A stretch of DNA of 64,000 nucleotides from Pempheris klunzingeri (Eukaryota > Chordata > Actinopteri > Acropomatiformes > Pempheridae). Shown piece after piece: positions 48,444 to 60,300 of this stretch; positions within the stretch are counted from its first letter, which is position 1, and each line of letters starts with the position of its first letter. Location of the stretch: NCBI RefSeq assembly GCF_042242105.1, contig NC_092019.1:14138328-14202327 (forward strand). The letters are read 5' to 3'. The notes under the pieces are model-generated. The model worked only from the letters and a program-made list of their open reading frames with translations. It was not told the origin of the DNA and ran no database searches. The translations under genes and the position numbers were made by a program.

Positions 48444-48785
48444 AGAACTCATTTCATCTCCTTTTTTTGAGTGTTTGTGCCATGAATAGTGGCAAAATAG
48501 TGATGTGACCTGAGGAATTATGAGGCTGTTACTGGGCTGTTTCCATGGGCTTTTTTTTTCCCCTGTTCTTTTTTGCTTACCATTACATTTGAACAGTATT
48601 GTCTTGCTTTGGTTGAACGTGAATACATCAGCATCATTTTATGGAAAATGAGATGCATCATTTATTTATATCTCCATTCTTCATGCACTGATTATGTCAC
48701 CACAGATGTATTTAGTCTTCAGTCTTGGAAATTGATTTTGAAATAAATGTTTTTGAAATAAAGGGAACTTTTTGTCATTGAATAT
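48444..48785 (+). terminator. fkbp14: FKBP14 3' UTR with paired poly(A) signals
   Basis: Two AATAAA hexamers 15 bases apart (48742-48747 and 48757-48762) are followed by T/G-rich sequence about 300 bases after the stop codon. Confidence 0.7.
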
Positions 48786-50090
48786 TGTCTGTAGGTGTGC
48801 ATGACTTCATTTGTCACTAGAGGGCACTCTTGTCCTAGACTTTTGTATCGTATATACAAATCTTGGTCAAATCAGATCTTAAAAACAGCAAGGATGTGTT
48901 GTCAGATAGATTTTTTGCTGTTTCTGACAGACTTAATAGTCCAAATGAGAGTACAGTTACATAGACCATGTCATGCCAGTAACTATGCAGTAGGCCTATG
49001 CAGAAGGGGTTTCAGTCGCTTGCATTAATGAATATTCCAAACTCTGCAAGGTTTTAAGCGTCACATTCACCATAAACTATACATCAGACAGAGCAGAAGA
49101 AGCCTGTGGCTCAATGATGAAAAACCAGTAGGCAGCAGTTCTCAGCTGTGCGGCATCAACAGGAACCACAACATTTCAAACATTAAAGAGGCCACTGAGA
49201 TGTGTGATGGCTGACAGTGCTCCCAGTCTTTTCTTTTCTTTAAACCATATAAATGAAAGCTCTCTACGGTTATGGTTGGATGGATCTTGACAGCTATAAG
49301 CCCCCACCCCCCCCAAAAATGATGCAGTTGAGACAGAAGAGGATGCAACCTTTTCTCCCTGAAGAGTAGATGCTACCAGCAAACATATATCAGCATCAAA
49401 GGTTTAAAGTATTGAAGTACAGAGTGTTAAAGCTGCTGTAAGATGCATCTCACAATTGTTCTGTAACAAAGGTGACCGAACATAAGTAATACTGAAGTGT
49501 AGCAACAGTATTTTAAGTAGTAAGTTATCTTATTCACTCAATTATAACTAATCCTTGCAATTCTTTAAACAGCAAATAATAGAGAGAGAGGTGTAAGAAC
49601 GAAAGCTATTATTGTTTTGCACGTTTTCCTGCTCAAATTGTATTCTGATAAAGGCGGACATACACCAGTGACATTCTTAAGAACCACAGATTTCAGAGTA
49701 GCAAGCCACAGCGTGAGCACAGTGGTGCAACTGTGTCTTTTCTCACAAAGAGCACCACTGTTTTTCATCTGGCAAACTTCCACCTACAGGTAAAACTGGA
49801 CGAATGGAAAAGTTACATGGTAAGACAAATTGAAAATATGATAAGGCCTTCCGGTTAAAATACCTGGCAAGTATACAGCATTAGCTGTCACAAGATTTAA
49901 AAAAATGGTTGTTAACCACATACCTGTGATTCACTGTGCTTCAGGCTATAAGTAGTCATCACTAGCGTTGGGCTTGCCCTGTCTTCTGACAAAACCTCTG
50001 TGTTTAAACTGTCACACTGTGGTAAGATTATGTTCAATGGAAACCAACATAATGAGAAACTACAACAGGACAGAATAAGTAAACTGAAGT
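48786..50090. other. Intergenic DNA between convergent FKBP14 and CHN2
   Basis: No recognisable exon on either strand. The CHN2 3' UTR may extend in from the right: a minus-strand ATTAAA lies at 50099-50104 (TTTAAT on plus). A weak CTCF-like string CACTAGAGGGCA is near 48817. Confidence 0.4.
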
Positions 50091-51300
50091 TTTCTATACT
50101 TTAATAAATCATAATTTGATAAATTACATTTTTAGTTGCAACCATCACAAAAATACATTTTGATAAAATGGATTTGTAGAAAGGATTTACTGAATCACAT
50201 CAAACCAACTGTGAAGGAAACATGCTCAGTACAGCTATGGCATGACTATCAAGTTCTATGGCATCATGAAGTGAATGGCAGCTAGTGCCTCACTGAGCGA
50301 TGTTACTGGCATAAAGAAAAGAGAAAAAAATGGGCCCAGGTCATATTTTTCACTTGGAAATATCCCAAATTACAGAATGTAAACGGAAATGCATCAAAAC
50401 TGGCAACCAACATGTGCGCAGAAGAGCTTTGCTCATGTGGTACACAGTCTGCAATATGACGTGTAAATTAAAATAAATAGTATTTAATCCACCTATGCAT
50501 TCCTCACCATAACACTTACACTTACGTTGCAAATGAAATTGGTGAATCCACAAACTGTCACTCTTCTGATTCCTCTTTTCTCTTGTGAACAGTTTTGTAT
50601 TTAGACATCAATTCAACAAACATCATTCTCAACAGTATATATTATTGTGACAAAAGAACATGACGCAGAGTAAGAGACAAAAATAAACATCTTTACAAAA
50701 TAAATCTTTACACTTGTTGCAAAAAAAGTGCTTCATGAGCGCCCAGTTGTCTCATCTCTCATATTTTAGAACACACAGTTAAAATATTGATCATTACATG
50801 ACCTGATTTTATGTACAATGAAAATTTAACCAGCGAACCCACTAAAATCACAATATGCACACGTCATGTGGGAGTGTTAATTTGGCTGGTGCTCTGAGGC
50901 TGGTTTACACAGCACCGGGCCTCCAATGATTGACTATCTGCCTGGGGCAGACTTCACACAGCACTGTCATCATGACTGAGTCTACACCAGGTAGTGACAA
51001 TCCTCATATTAAACAGAGGAGGAAACAGCACTGTAGGTAGTTAAAAATACTGGAGCCTTTCCTAATATAAAAATGATAATCTTGGCTGACAAGGAAACCC
51101 CAAAACTTACAGTAACAAGACAATGTCAACACTAAACCAACTTCAACTAAAACAGTCATGCGAAAAAAGAAGCGTTTCAAGTACAATTTGATTACAAACT
51201 ATTCTGAAACTTCATTAGGATCAAGGTGGCTTGAATTTCCTCTTTGACAGAATAAATAATTGTCCTTTGTTTCTGTTATAAGGCCTGCATGCCTCAGTCC
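50091..51300 (-). other. chn2: Probable CHN2 3' UTR
   Basis: Sequence immediately downstream of the CHN2 stop codon (51303-51301). It is AT-rich, non-coding, and bounded by a variant minus-strand poly(A) hexamer around 50100. The boundary is inferred. Confidence 0.35.
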
Positions 51301-52940
51301 TTAGAACAAGACGTCTTCATGCTCTATCATAAGCTGCATCACTAGTTTCTGCTGCCTCATGTCATTCAGGGTTGTCAAGGCATTCAGCTCTGGTGGCTGC
51401 ATAAGCGTTGGACCAAAAACAATTCCCAGGTTCTCAGCATTCATTAAATTGTCCTTCTCGAACAGTGTCACCCTGCAAAACAAGATAACTGGTCTGTAAA
51501 GAGTGTTGAATAAGGAAAAATACAAACACACCAAAACGCTTTAAAGAGTTTGAATGTGGTTTTCTTTTTGGGTCATGAGGGGATCCACCTCAGGAATATT
51601 AAATTCAAGGATAAGGCTGGCATTATTCTATAATTGTCTTATTTTCAACAAATCCCATGAAAAGATCAAAACCAATAATCTGTTAGCTTTTGGACTTCTG
51701 TGCGTTTTCTGTGACTCATCTTTAAAAAACGGGTTACAAACATTTTTTAAATAGAAAAAAACAAAATTAAATTATTTGTAGCAATTACATTCAAATGACG
51801 CTTTAAATAAAAAAAAAAAAGGAGAAATATTGCATGTCTCTGTATTGATGACTTGCGTGTGTGAACAAACCTCTTGAGGTGAGCCATCAGGTAACGAAGG
51901 GTCTCATAGTGTGCTGGGGGGAGCTGCAGCAAATTCTCATGGATGGCCTCTAGCCTGGATTCAGCATTTGGAATTTCTACATTACAACAGTAACACGATT
52001 AGTATCAGAGCACTGCAGGGTACCAGTAACACAGTGATGGCATGGAATAGTCCAGAGTGGAGGGGCGCTTACTTGCAGCTTGAATAAATTTGGAGTACAA
52101 GTCAAACGTAATAACTGGAATGGGAAGATCTCTTAAGTAGAGCTTCAAAGCACCAGCAATGATGTTGATGTCTGCATAGGCACTGGCACTGATGTCAGCC
52201 TTTTCACCGTCTATAGATAAAAATCAGAAAATATATGGCTGTCATGTAATTTTATATTTGGATACAATCACTGATAAAGGCTGAATGTTCTTGTGTATAT
52301 CACAAAGTAGCGCGTGGAACCGTTACATGCTGTGCAGCAACAAGCCTCTTGTTTAAATGTATGACCCTGTGAACTAAAACCTCAGAGACGTTGATCCTTG
52401 GGCACAAGAATCTGATGTCAACAAACCTCGGTCAAAGGAGAGCCTCACGTCCTCTATGTGCTCTGAGAAGCCAGACACTCGGTACAGACCTTCAGATTTC
52501 ATACCTGCAAGAGAAAATTGGGAAGCTTGTCTCTGTTTTTTGGAGGCTATTTTCTCTTAACCATCCTTCCTGCCTTCCATTCTGTGCTGTAGACTTAAAA
52601 AATTAGTCGAAGAAAAATTAGGTTACTATTCCAACAAAAGGATCAATAACATCTATAGTCACTCCACTTCAACACTTCACCTGACGTGATTGATGAGGTT
52701 TACTATGACGACTGATTAAGTGCACTCTCTTACCTCTCAGCTCTATCTCTTGAATACACATGTCCACCACCATGGGTCGTGTCGTGTTATGAGCTTTGAC
52801 AAGCGTGGTGAGGTCACAGCTAAACACTTTCTTTATCCTGCGCAGGTCTGGCTGGCAGTCGCTGGGAACTAGTTTGGAGCACTGTTTGTGTACATTCAGC
52901 CCACAATCTATAGGAACAAGACAGAGATGAATAGAGACAG

Positions 52941-52980
<40 letters not shown>

Positions 52981-54336
52981 GTCTCAGACTGATGATAACA
53001 CAACCATCACAGCAGGCTTAAGACAGCAGTTTGAAAAGGTTTCCCTGAGTCAGTGATAAACTGCACTGTCAGACAGCACAGCCGCAGCTAAGCTGTCTCG
53101 GTGCAATGCGCTAAAGGTAGATAACAGCAGACGTGGCAGCATAGGCGGGGGTTCTTGTTGTGGTTTAAGTCACATGGAGCATGCTGGACAGCTGGCAAAA
53201 GCAGAATGTGTGCGACAAGTACGCCTGATTATGTGGCAGCACAGCTTGGAATGAAGGTTTTAAGGAGCCATACTTGTAGGCCGGGGTGTCTGACTGAAAT
53301 CGTCCATCAGAAAGACATTTTTACTGCCCGAGCGACGTTAACGCTGGTCTGCTGATTGGGGTCCCCGCTCTCAGTCAGTGCTCGCAGAGAGAGTGTAGCA
53401 GGAGATAAGAAAAAGTAAAGGCTGGACAGGGAGTGAGAAAGGACAAAGAAGTCTCTCCTGTTTCCCATAGCACATGAGGCGTCTGATGATACCAGTGTTT
53501 GCCTCTGGCTTATCAGCATGGCAAATGTCTCAACAACAAACACTCTGTTTACTCCGTTTAGGATGTCCGACTGATGTGCACATCGGTTTCGGGACTGTCT
53601 GTGCTGTGAATAAATCTTGTGACTGTGGAGGTCATGAAAACCCCACTGAACTCTAAATCCCAAACAGTCACTTAGTTCTGCTACTATATTTGTATCTGAG
53701 TATTTGTGTTTGACCTGCGGTTTATCGTCATTTACATATCTTATTTATAGTGATTTCAACAGAAATCACAGTGAATCAACTACAAACTGAAAATATGCTG
53801 CCAGTATACTGTCTCACACGGAAAATCGTTGCACAGTTAAAAGGGAATTAGGAAATAGTGTGTAAAAATATCTAGCTGCTTTTCGTTTGGGCATGACTGT
53901 GATTATTCTTGAGCGGAAGAGATTTCAAAAAGACTGATAGTTATAGCTGTAATTTTAAAAAAGCATCTGTGCCTCACTGGGTTTTTCTGAAGAATGTGCT
54001 TTAATGAATCACTGATGGGAGGATTCAACTCAAACAGAAATTAATTGTGACATAATTGACTTACCAATTAAAAGGAGAAAAACGTTTTCAGACAGATTAT
54101 GCAACTGAAACATCTGTGACGAGGCAGTTCTAGCCACAGATTGTACACAATTTGTGTAATCCATGATTCATGTGACTTTCTTCGTGTAATCCACGACCTG
54201 CTATTTTGACGATGGAGTGTTTAGTTACCTGAGCAGCGGACACCCTGGGCGATGAGGCCCCACATGAAGTTGGCACAGTACTCACACCAATGTGGCCCTC
54301 GAAAGGTGTGTACCTGTGGATAGAGACAATATGTTT

Positions 54337-54372
<36 letters not shown>

Positions 54373-57300
54373 CCTGTCCAAACTGGAGAACTTCCCTTTT
54401 GATGTTCTGGATAGAGATTATGTTGTGATCCCAAGCTACAGTGGTCAGGACCCCTCGCCAAATGAGAGCATTTGTATATACAAGGCAGATTAAAGGATTT
54501 GCTACGTGTCTGGCATCTGCTCCTGGGCAATCGGATACATGCAGGCAAGTCTGCAAGTCAAAATAACAGATGTACACCCTATGTGCACCCTAAAAACACA
54601 GATAAGATGGCAAATGGAGACACACCGGCGTGCACATGCACACACACATGCACACACCTTCAATGGTACTTTGAATAGGTAGTAGTAGACTGATGACTGA
54701 GGAGGGCATACGGCAGGTGGTGAGTGGATAGTTTTTGTTCTTTTTCAAAAGGGGAGTACACAAAAAGCTGAGGGTCATTAGAACCTGTCTGTTAAGTGAA
54801 ACCTAAGATCCAATTGCAAGAATGTAAGGAGCCCTGAGGCAAAGTATCCCTAAATTATCCTTTGTATATTTAAAGAACCATAACTCTATTCTACTTTCCA
54901 CAATGTACCATGCACTCACACTCTCGGACTCTAAAATAGTTTTTAACACAATAACTGCTTTAACAAACTCAGCAGCCTAAAACAAAATGATCTAAGAGCT
55001 TTAAAATCAATGCTGATCAATGTGCTCTGTTGTTAATGGGTTGTGGTATGGTGCATCCATTAGTTCCCCTCAGTGCATATGGGTGTCAGCTGCATGTGTT
55101 CTCATCAAAACAAAAAACGCATTATGGTCTATGATGGAACAAGCAAACACCTGAGGCAGGCAAAAATACATCTGTAAATGCATTTCTCTTAGGGATTACT
55201 TAACCACTGCAACAACAAAAAACTGTGAGAGCTAATCGAAAGCTGTTGAAAATGTATTTGTTCTTTAGGGGCAAACTAAAATGAAGCAGTCAGCAACCAT
55301 CAAACTTTTCTTAACAAAAACTGCTCACCTTGAAGTTGTGTAGCTTCTCATAGAAGCACTGCTTCTCCGATGTATCTTTCAAGGCACTCCGTCGCACCAG
55401 AGGTGAGGAGATCTGTGGACAGGAGGCCAACAGTTTAATAGGCTTCCACAGAAGTGTTCCCTTGCTCCCCAGCTTGACTCCTAGAGCCAAAGCCAACAGC
55501 TCCTGACGCTTCCTCTCCTGTCTTTTAGCCTTGTGGGTGATCAGCTCCCCTCCTGAACCCCCTCTGTTTTCTTCAGCTTCCATGCTTGCTTGGTCGGGTT
55601 CCCACAGACTCTCCATCTCCTCTGTGGAAAGATGTGGAGAGGAGACCTGGGTGCTGTGCAGCAGACGCTGCCGGCAACAGCCCAGCGCAGAGGCGGCCGC
55701 TACACTCCACTCCCCTCTGACCCAGGAGGGCAACTGATGACAGCCAGCACAGGGTTGATTCTGCATCTGGTCTGAGTCCAGTGGCAGCAGCAAGCAAGAA
55801 GAGGCAACAGGATCTGTAGTGGGCGGCCTGAGGGCAGGAGTGTGTCTCACACAATGGCCCTCTTTCACACGCCCAGAAAGGAAAGAGAGAGAGAACAGGG
55901 TCCCTGATAGGGAGGGGCCAGGAGGTTGAGAGTGAGGGCGGTCGGTTGCTGTCAGGACCGCTTCACACAGCTCAACAGCTCTGTAAAGCAGGATCAATAG
56001 TGCAGACGCCCTCTTTATAGCATCGAGCACACTTCCATTAGCACGCTGCCTTCCGGACACACTCCACTTCACTTAACTGGAGATAATACTCAACTGGCAG
56101 CAGCTCTCAGTCAGCACTGGGTCTCCTAAACAGGTCACTCAACTGCTGAAAGACTGACCCAAGATTCTCTGGCCTGACAGAGCCGAGGCTCGTCCTCGTA
56201 ACTCAAACAGATCTTGACCTCCAGCTATGTCAGTTGGCTGGTGGAATTCCCCACACTGCTGTCCAGACTGGATCTTCCAGACACTCTGACTGCAGACCAC
56301 TCCCGCCAATCACCATCATTTGTCTCACAGGGCCAGCAGAGCCAGACCATCAACTGTGATTGGGAGGGATTACTGCCATAATCCTTACATGGGGAATAAT
56401 CCTGCAGTACCCAAATCCAAGTAAAATCCCATAGGAGGCTCATTTGCAGGTCTGCAGCCATATAGTTTTTTACCGATGGGGGGCTGTTGCTATGTTCATG
56501 CTGAATTTGTCCCTATTAGCTGTGCTTGTCAACAACCAGTAAACAGCACCACAATGCATTCTGCTTTTCTAATTAATTAAGAAGCTCTGAAAGGAGGTAC
56601 ATAACACTGACAGCAGTGCAATATACATGTCAAAAAACAAAATTTCTGCGTGCTATTTGACAGAACAGCCTACACATGTGAAGACATAAAAAATAAGATT
56701 GAACTATTGATTAAAGAGGGAGGAAAGGTCCTAAAGCCAGTAAGCATTGGATTTGGGATGATAAAGAGCTCGAGCAAAAGCAGGGCAGTGAAGCGGAGAG
56801 CAAACGACCCAAAGGGCAACTGCAAAGCTGAGATAAAATAAAAGGATTGGCAGCTTACAGACACACAAGCAAAGTAAGAAAAAAATGCTGTGAGCCTTTT
56901 GTGTACCATCTATTTCTTTTTGTCTCAGATGTCTGTGGGCAATAGTTAACTGCAAGAGTGACAAGACAGGTGAAGATATTTGTCACTGTGGTTGACATTC
57001 TTTGAAAAGACCTACACATGCCATACCATACAATTCAGCTCTACCGCTAAGTCTGAGGGGACAGATGAGGAATAGGCCGCTTGGAGATATTTTAGCCTTG
57101 GGAGGTTGGAGGGAGGGCGGGAGGGCTGTGCTCTTTGTCAGCAGGCAGATGGCTTCTTGTCTCTTAAAGAAGAGCTTGGAAGAAAGGACACAAAAGGTGG
57201 TCGCACAACAAGCTCTGCTTTCTTTTCTGTGGCCTGGCTCTTTTATGCGCCCAAAAGCTTTGTGAGAACACAGCTGAGCGGACTCTGTTGTGAGCGAGTG

Positions 57301-60300
57301 CTTGAAATCATGGGCAAACAGCACAGTGGGCACTGACACACTAAGACAGCAGGATCCAGCCACCCACATCCTGAACAAAACAGCCCTAACAACATCTCTA
57401 ACAAAAAGAAAAATGGACATACTGTGAAGGATATAGCAGTCAAAGATATCGTCCATTATTACAAATGGAAGAAACTGACACTTTTGTCTTTAATAGAAAC
57501 ACTGAAAATTGATCTATTTTTCTGTGTCTGAGGCTGAAAAGAAATAACCACTTATAAAAGTCTGGAAATGCACTCTCACAATGCTGTGTGAGGAGCATTT
57601 TAACATTATTCAACTAGAGGACATAAATGGTTTGTTTTTGTATTTTTATAGCATGAAACTCTTGGGAGAAAGCAGGTAATTATCCCAACAAACAAATTTC
57701 TTTGGAAGTCTTTCCAGGGCATGTGAGCAGCCTCACTGAGATTAAACCAGTGTGGTGAGTATCAGGAGGAATGCAGCAGGTTCTGGCCACTGACCAAATT
57801 CCTCTGCATGCACAGAGAATGAAACTCTGGAGGTTGATCAACAGGTCGACAAGTAGCCCCCTCTCACCTCCTGGGAGCATTTTAATTACACAAGAATTTG
57901 CAGTCATGGCAATATGGTGGTATCAACCTGACACTGAGTAAATACATGTGAATGTTGACCATACAGTGAAGCTACTGTGGGCGTAATGCCTCAGGGTGTG
58001 GCTGCGTAATTGGTAAACATGAAGTTCAAAAAGCGATTTCAGATTCGAGCCATCAGGCCAGGTTTCTGCCTTTTGGACACGAAGTATTCGAGCAGACAGA
58101 AAACATTTTTCTCCCCTCTCACTCTTGACTGGCAGGTGGTTTTCAAACGTTGTCTGACAAAGCCTGCCATCATCACAGCTGTCACTGACTCAGATCCTCA
58201 TGTATGAAACTTGGCAGGAAGAATATGAAATCAGTTTTACAAAAGCGCCAAGATAACTGACAATGTGACATTTAGCTAGAGACTTGCTCCAGATTTACTT
58301 GCCAAGATTTGGCAAGATTGGAGATAAATTGGTCCACAAATTTCAAACATCATAGCTGCAACAGCGTTTGACAGTTTTCAATAAAGCACTGTGTGTTAAG
58401 CAAACACAGGTTGGCCTGCGTGTCTTAGAGCACTAAAGCACTAAATCAATGGAGTGCTGACTTACCAGTGGTCATTAGGTCAGAAATGCAGCATTAAATG
58501 TATCAAGTTACACAAACCAAACTGAAAACTGGTGATATTAATACTGCACCTGATGCCCCTGCTGCCATGTGTCTGTCTCTGACAGACTGTCAAGCTGACA
58601 AACCCTTGGCTGACGTTTTGAAGACAAAGTATCCCCAAAGCAATAAATCTGCCCTTTTAACTGAGATACACATAAAAGATGCAGCTCATAAAATACATAT
58701 CTCTCTGAGGAAGGAAAGAAATTGATATCTGTTAATAAAAAGAGCTTGGTGTGAATCTAAGTGCTGTCACCAGGTCCAAAAGAATGAGGAAACAAAATAA
58801 GATTGCCACCTAGTGGAGGGACACTTGGGATTCTTCAGTAAGAAAGCAAGCTTTCCTGGTTGATACAGTAAATCATTCATGGACTTTAATCTGACAACAG
58901 TGTCAATGAATATAATAGGCAATTTGTCTCATCCAAGATCAGTATGTCTGATATGCATGGTAGGCAGAGCAAAGTCCCAGTCCTCTTGGTCATCATTACC
59001 TTTCAGAGAATGCAACAAAGCATGGCAGCAGGGAACACACCCAGGGGCAACAGGGGAAATGTACATCTCACACGCAGGACAAAGCGTCCTCTCAGCAGCA
59101 CTCTCACCCCACTGGAAATGTAGTGGAAATGTTCACCAGCGTGGAAGTAGATCAAAATCATGGTATTTTACGGTGTATGTCACAGGGCCCGGGGAAATGT
59201 AGTAGATCATTTACATGTACTAAATGTTGGGTTTTTTTTCCAAATGAGATGTTTTGCTTCAGAAAGTAAAAATATTGAACAACAAACTTCAAGCTTGGTT
59301 TCAATCAAGTATCTTTTTATAGTATATACAGTATGGAGCATTTTCTTATATGTAACAATAACAACTATACTAATAATGAGCAAGCTACCTTTTAGCATGT
59401 TCCTCTCCCAAAGATGACAGAGATAGGACTGCAAGTACATTTTTTTTATTTTATTGATCCAACAAAAACATGAGCATACTGATCTATTCATCTATTCATT
59501 CTCAGGAAGGAATATTAATCATTTCCCATGTTGAATGAATCCTTTAAGATGATATAAAAACAGACAAGAGCAGCAAATTTGAGAATGTTCACATGCCAGC
59601 TTGACAAATCATTAATTGATCATCAAAATATTTTACGATGAAACTTCTGTCAACTTGTTAATCGATTTATTGAGTTATCGTTTCAGCTCTAGATAGAGAG
59701 CAGGTCGGCCACACCGCAGCATCTGTGAAGCAGAGGCAGATGCTGAGGTAGATGCTTGACCTCCTTTCTAACAGTCTGTCTATTTTGCACCACCCACCGT
59801 GCTCAGAAAAGTAGAGTACACCTAAAACATGCAAAAGTATAAACTTTTTACTCCTCTGCTCTGGTGACACGGACAGCCATAAAACTCACCTTTTCATCTC
59901 TCTGGAAGGTGACCCTGCGTGGTTCTGTGCGTCCACGGCTCAGCCTGTGCACCATCTTGTCCTTGAGTAACGAGGTGTAACCAAGATGCTCATAGATGGG
60001 GTTAGTGGTCATTTTGGCGATGTACTCCGCTGCCTTGGTCTCAATGTACAGAGTGATGAGGGCGTCCGTCACAAGGTCGTGAACTGACTCAAACCTCTTC
60101 TCCCCGACAAAGTGTTTCCCATCATAGAACAATCTGTAGTTGAGGGTCTGGTGCCCAAACCTGGATTTGGACATGTGGTTGATGTGGGAGTAAAGATGAG
60201 CAGGGGTTGAGTGGATGAATTGAAGCGAACAAAGGTGGATACAGACGAAGCTTTCAGGTATTTTGTGCTGCATATTGATGTTGCTGGTACCTTAAGGCCA

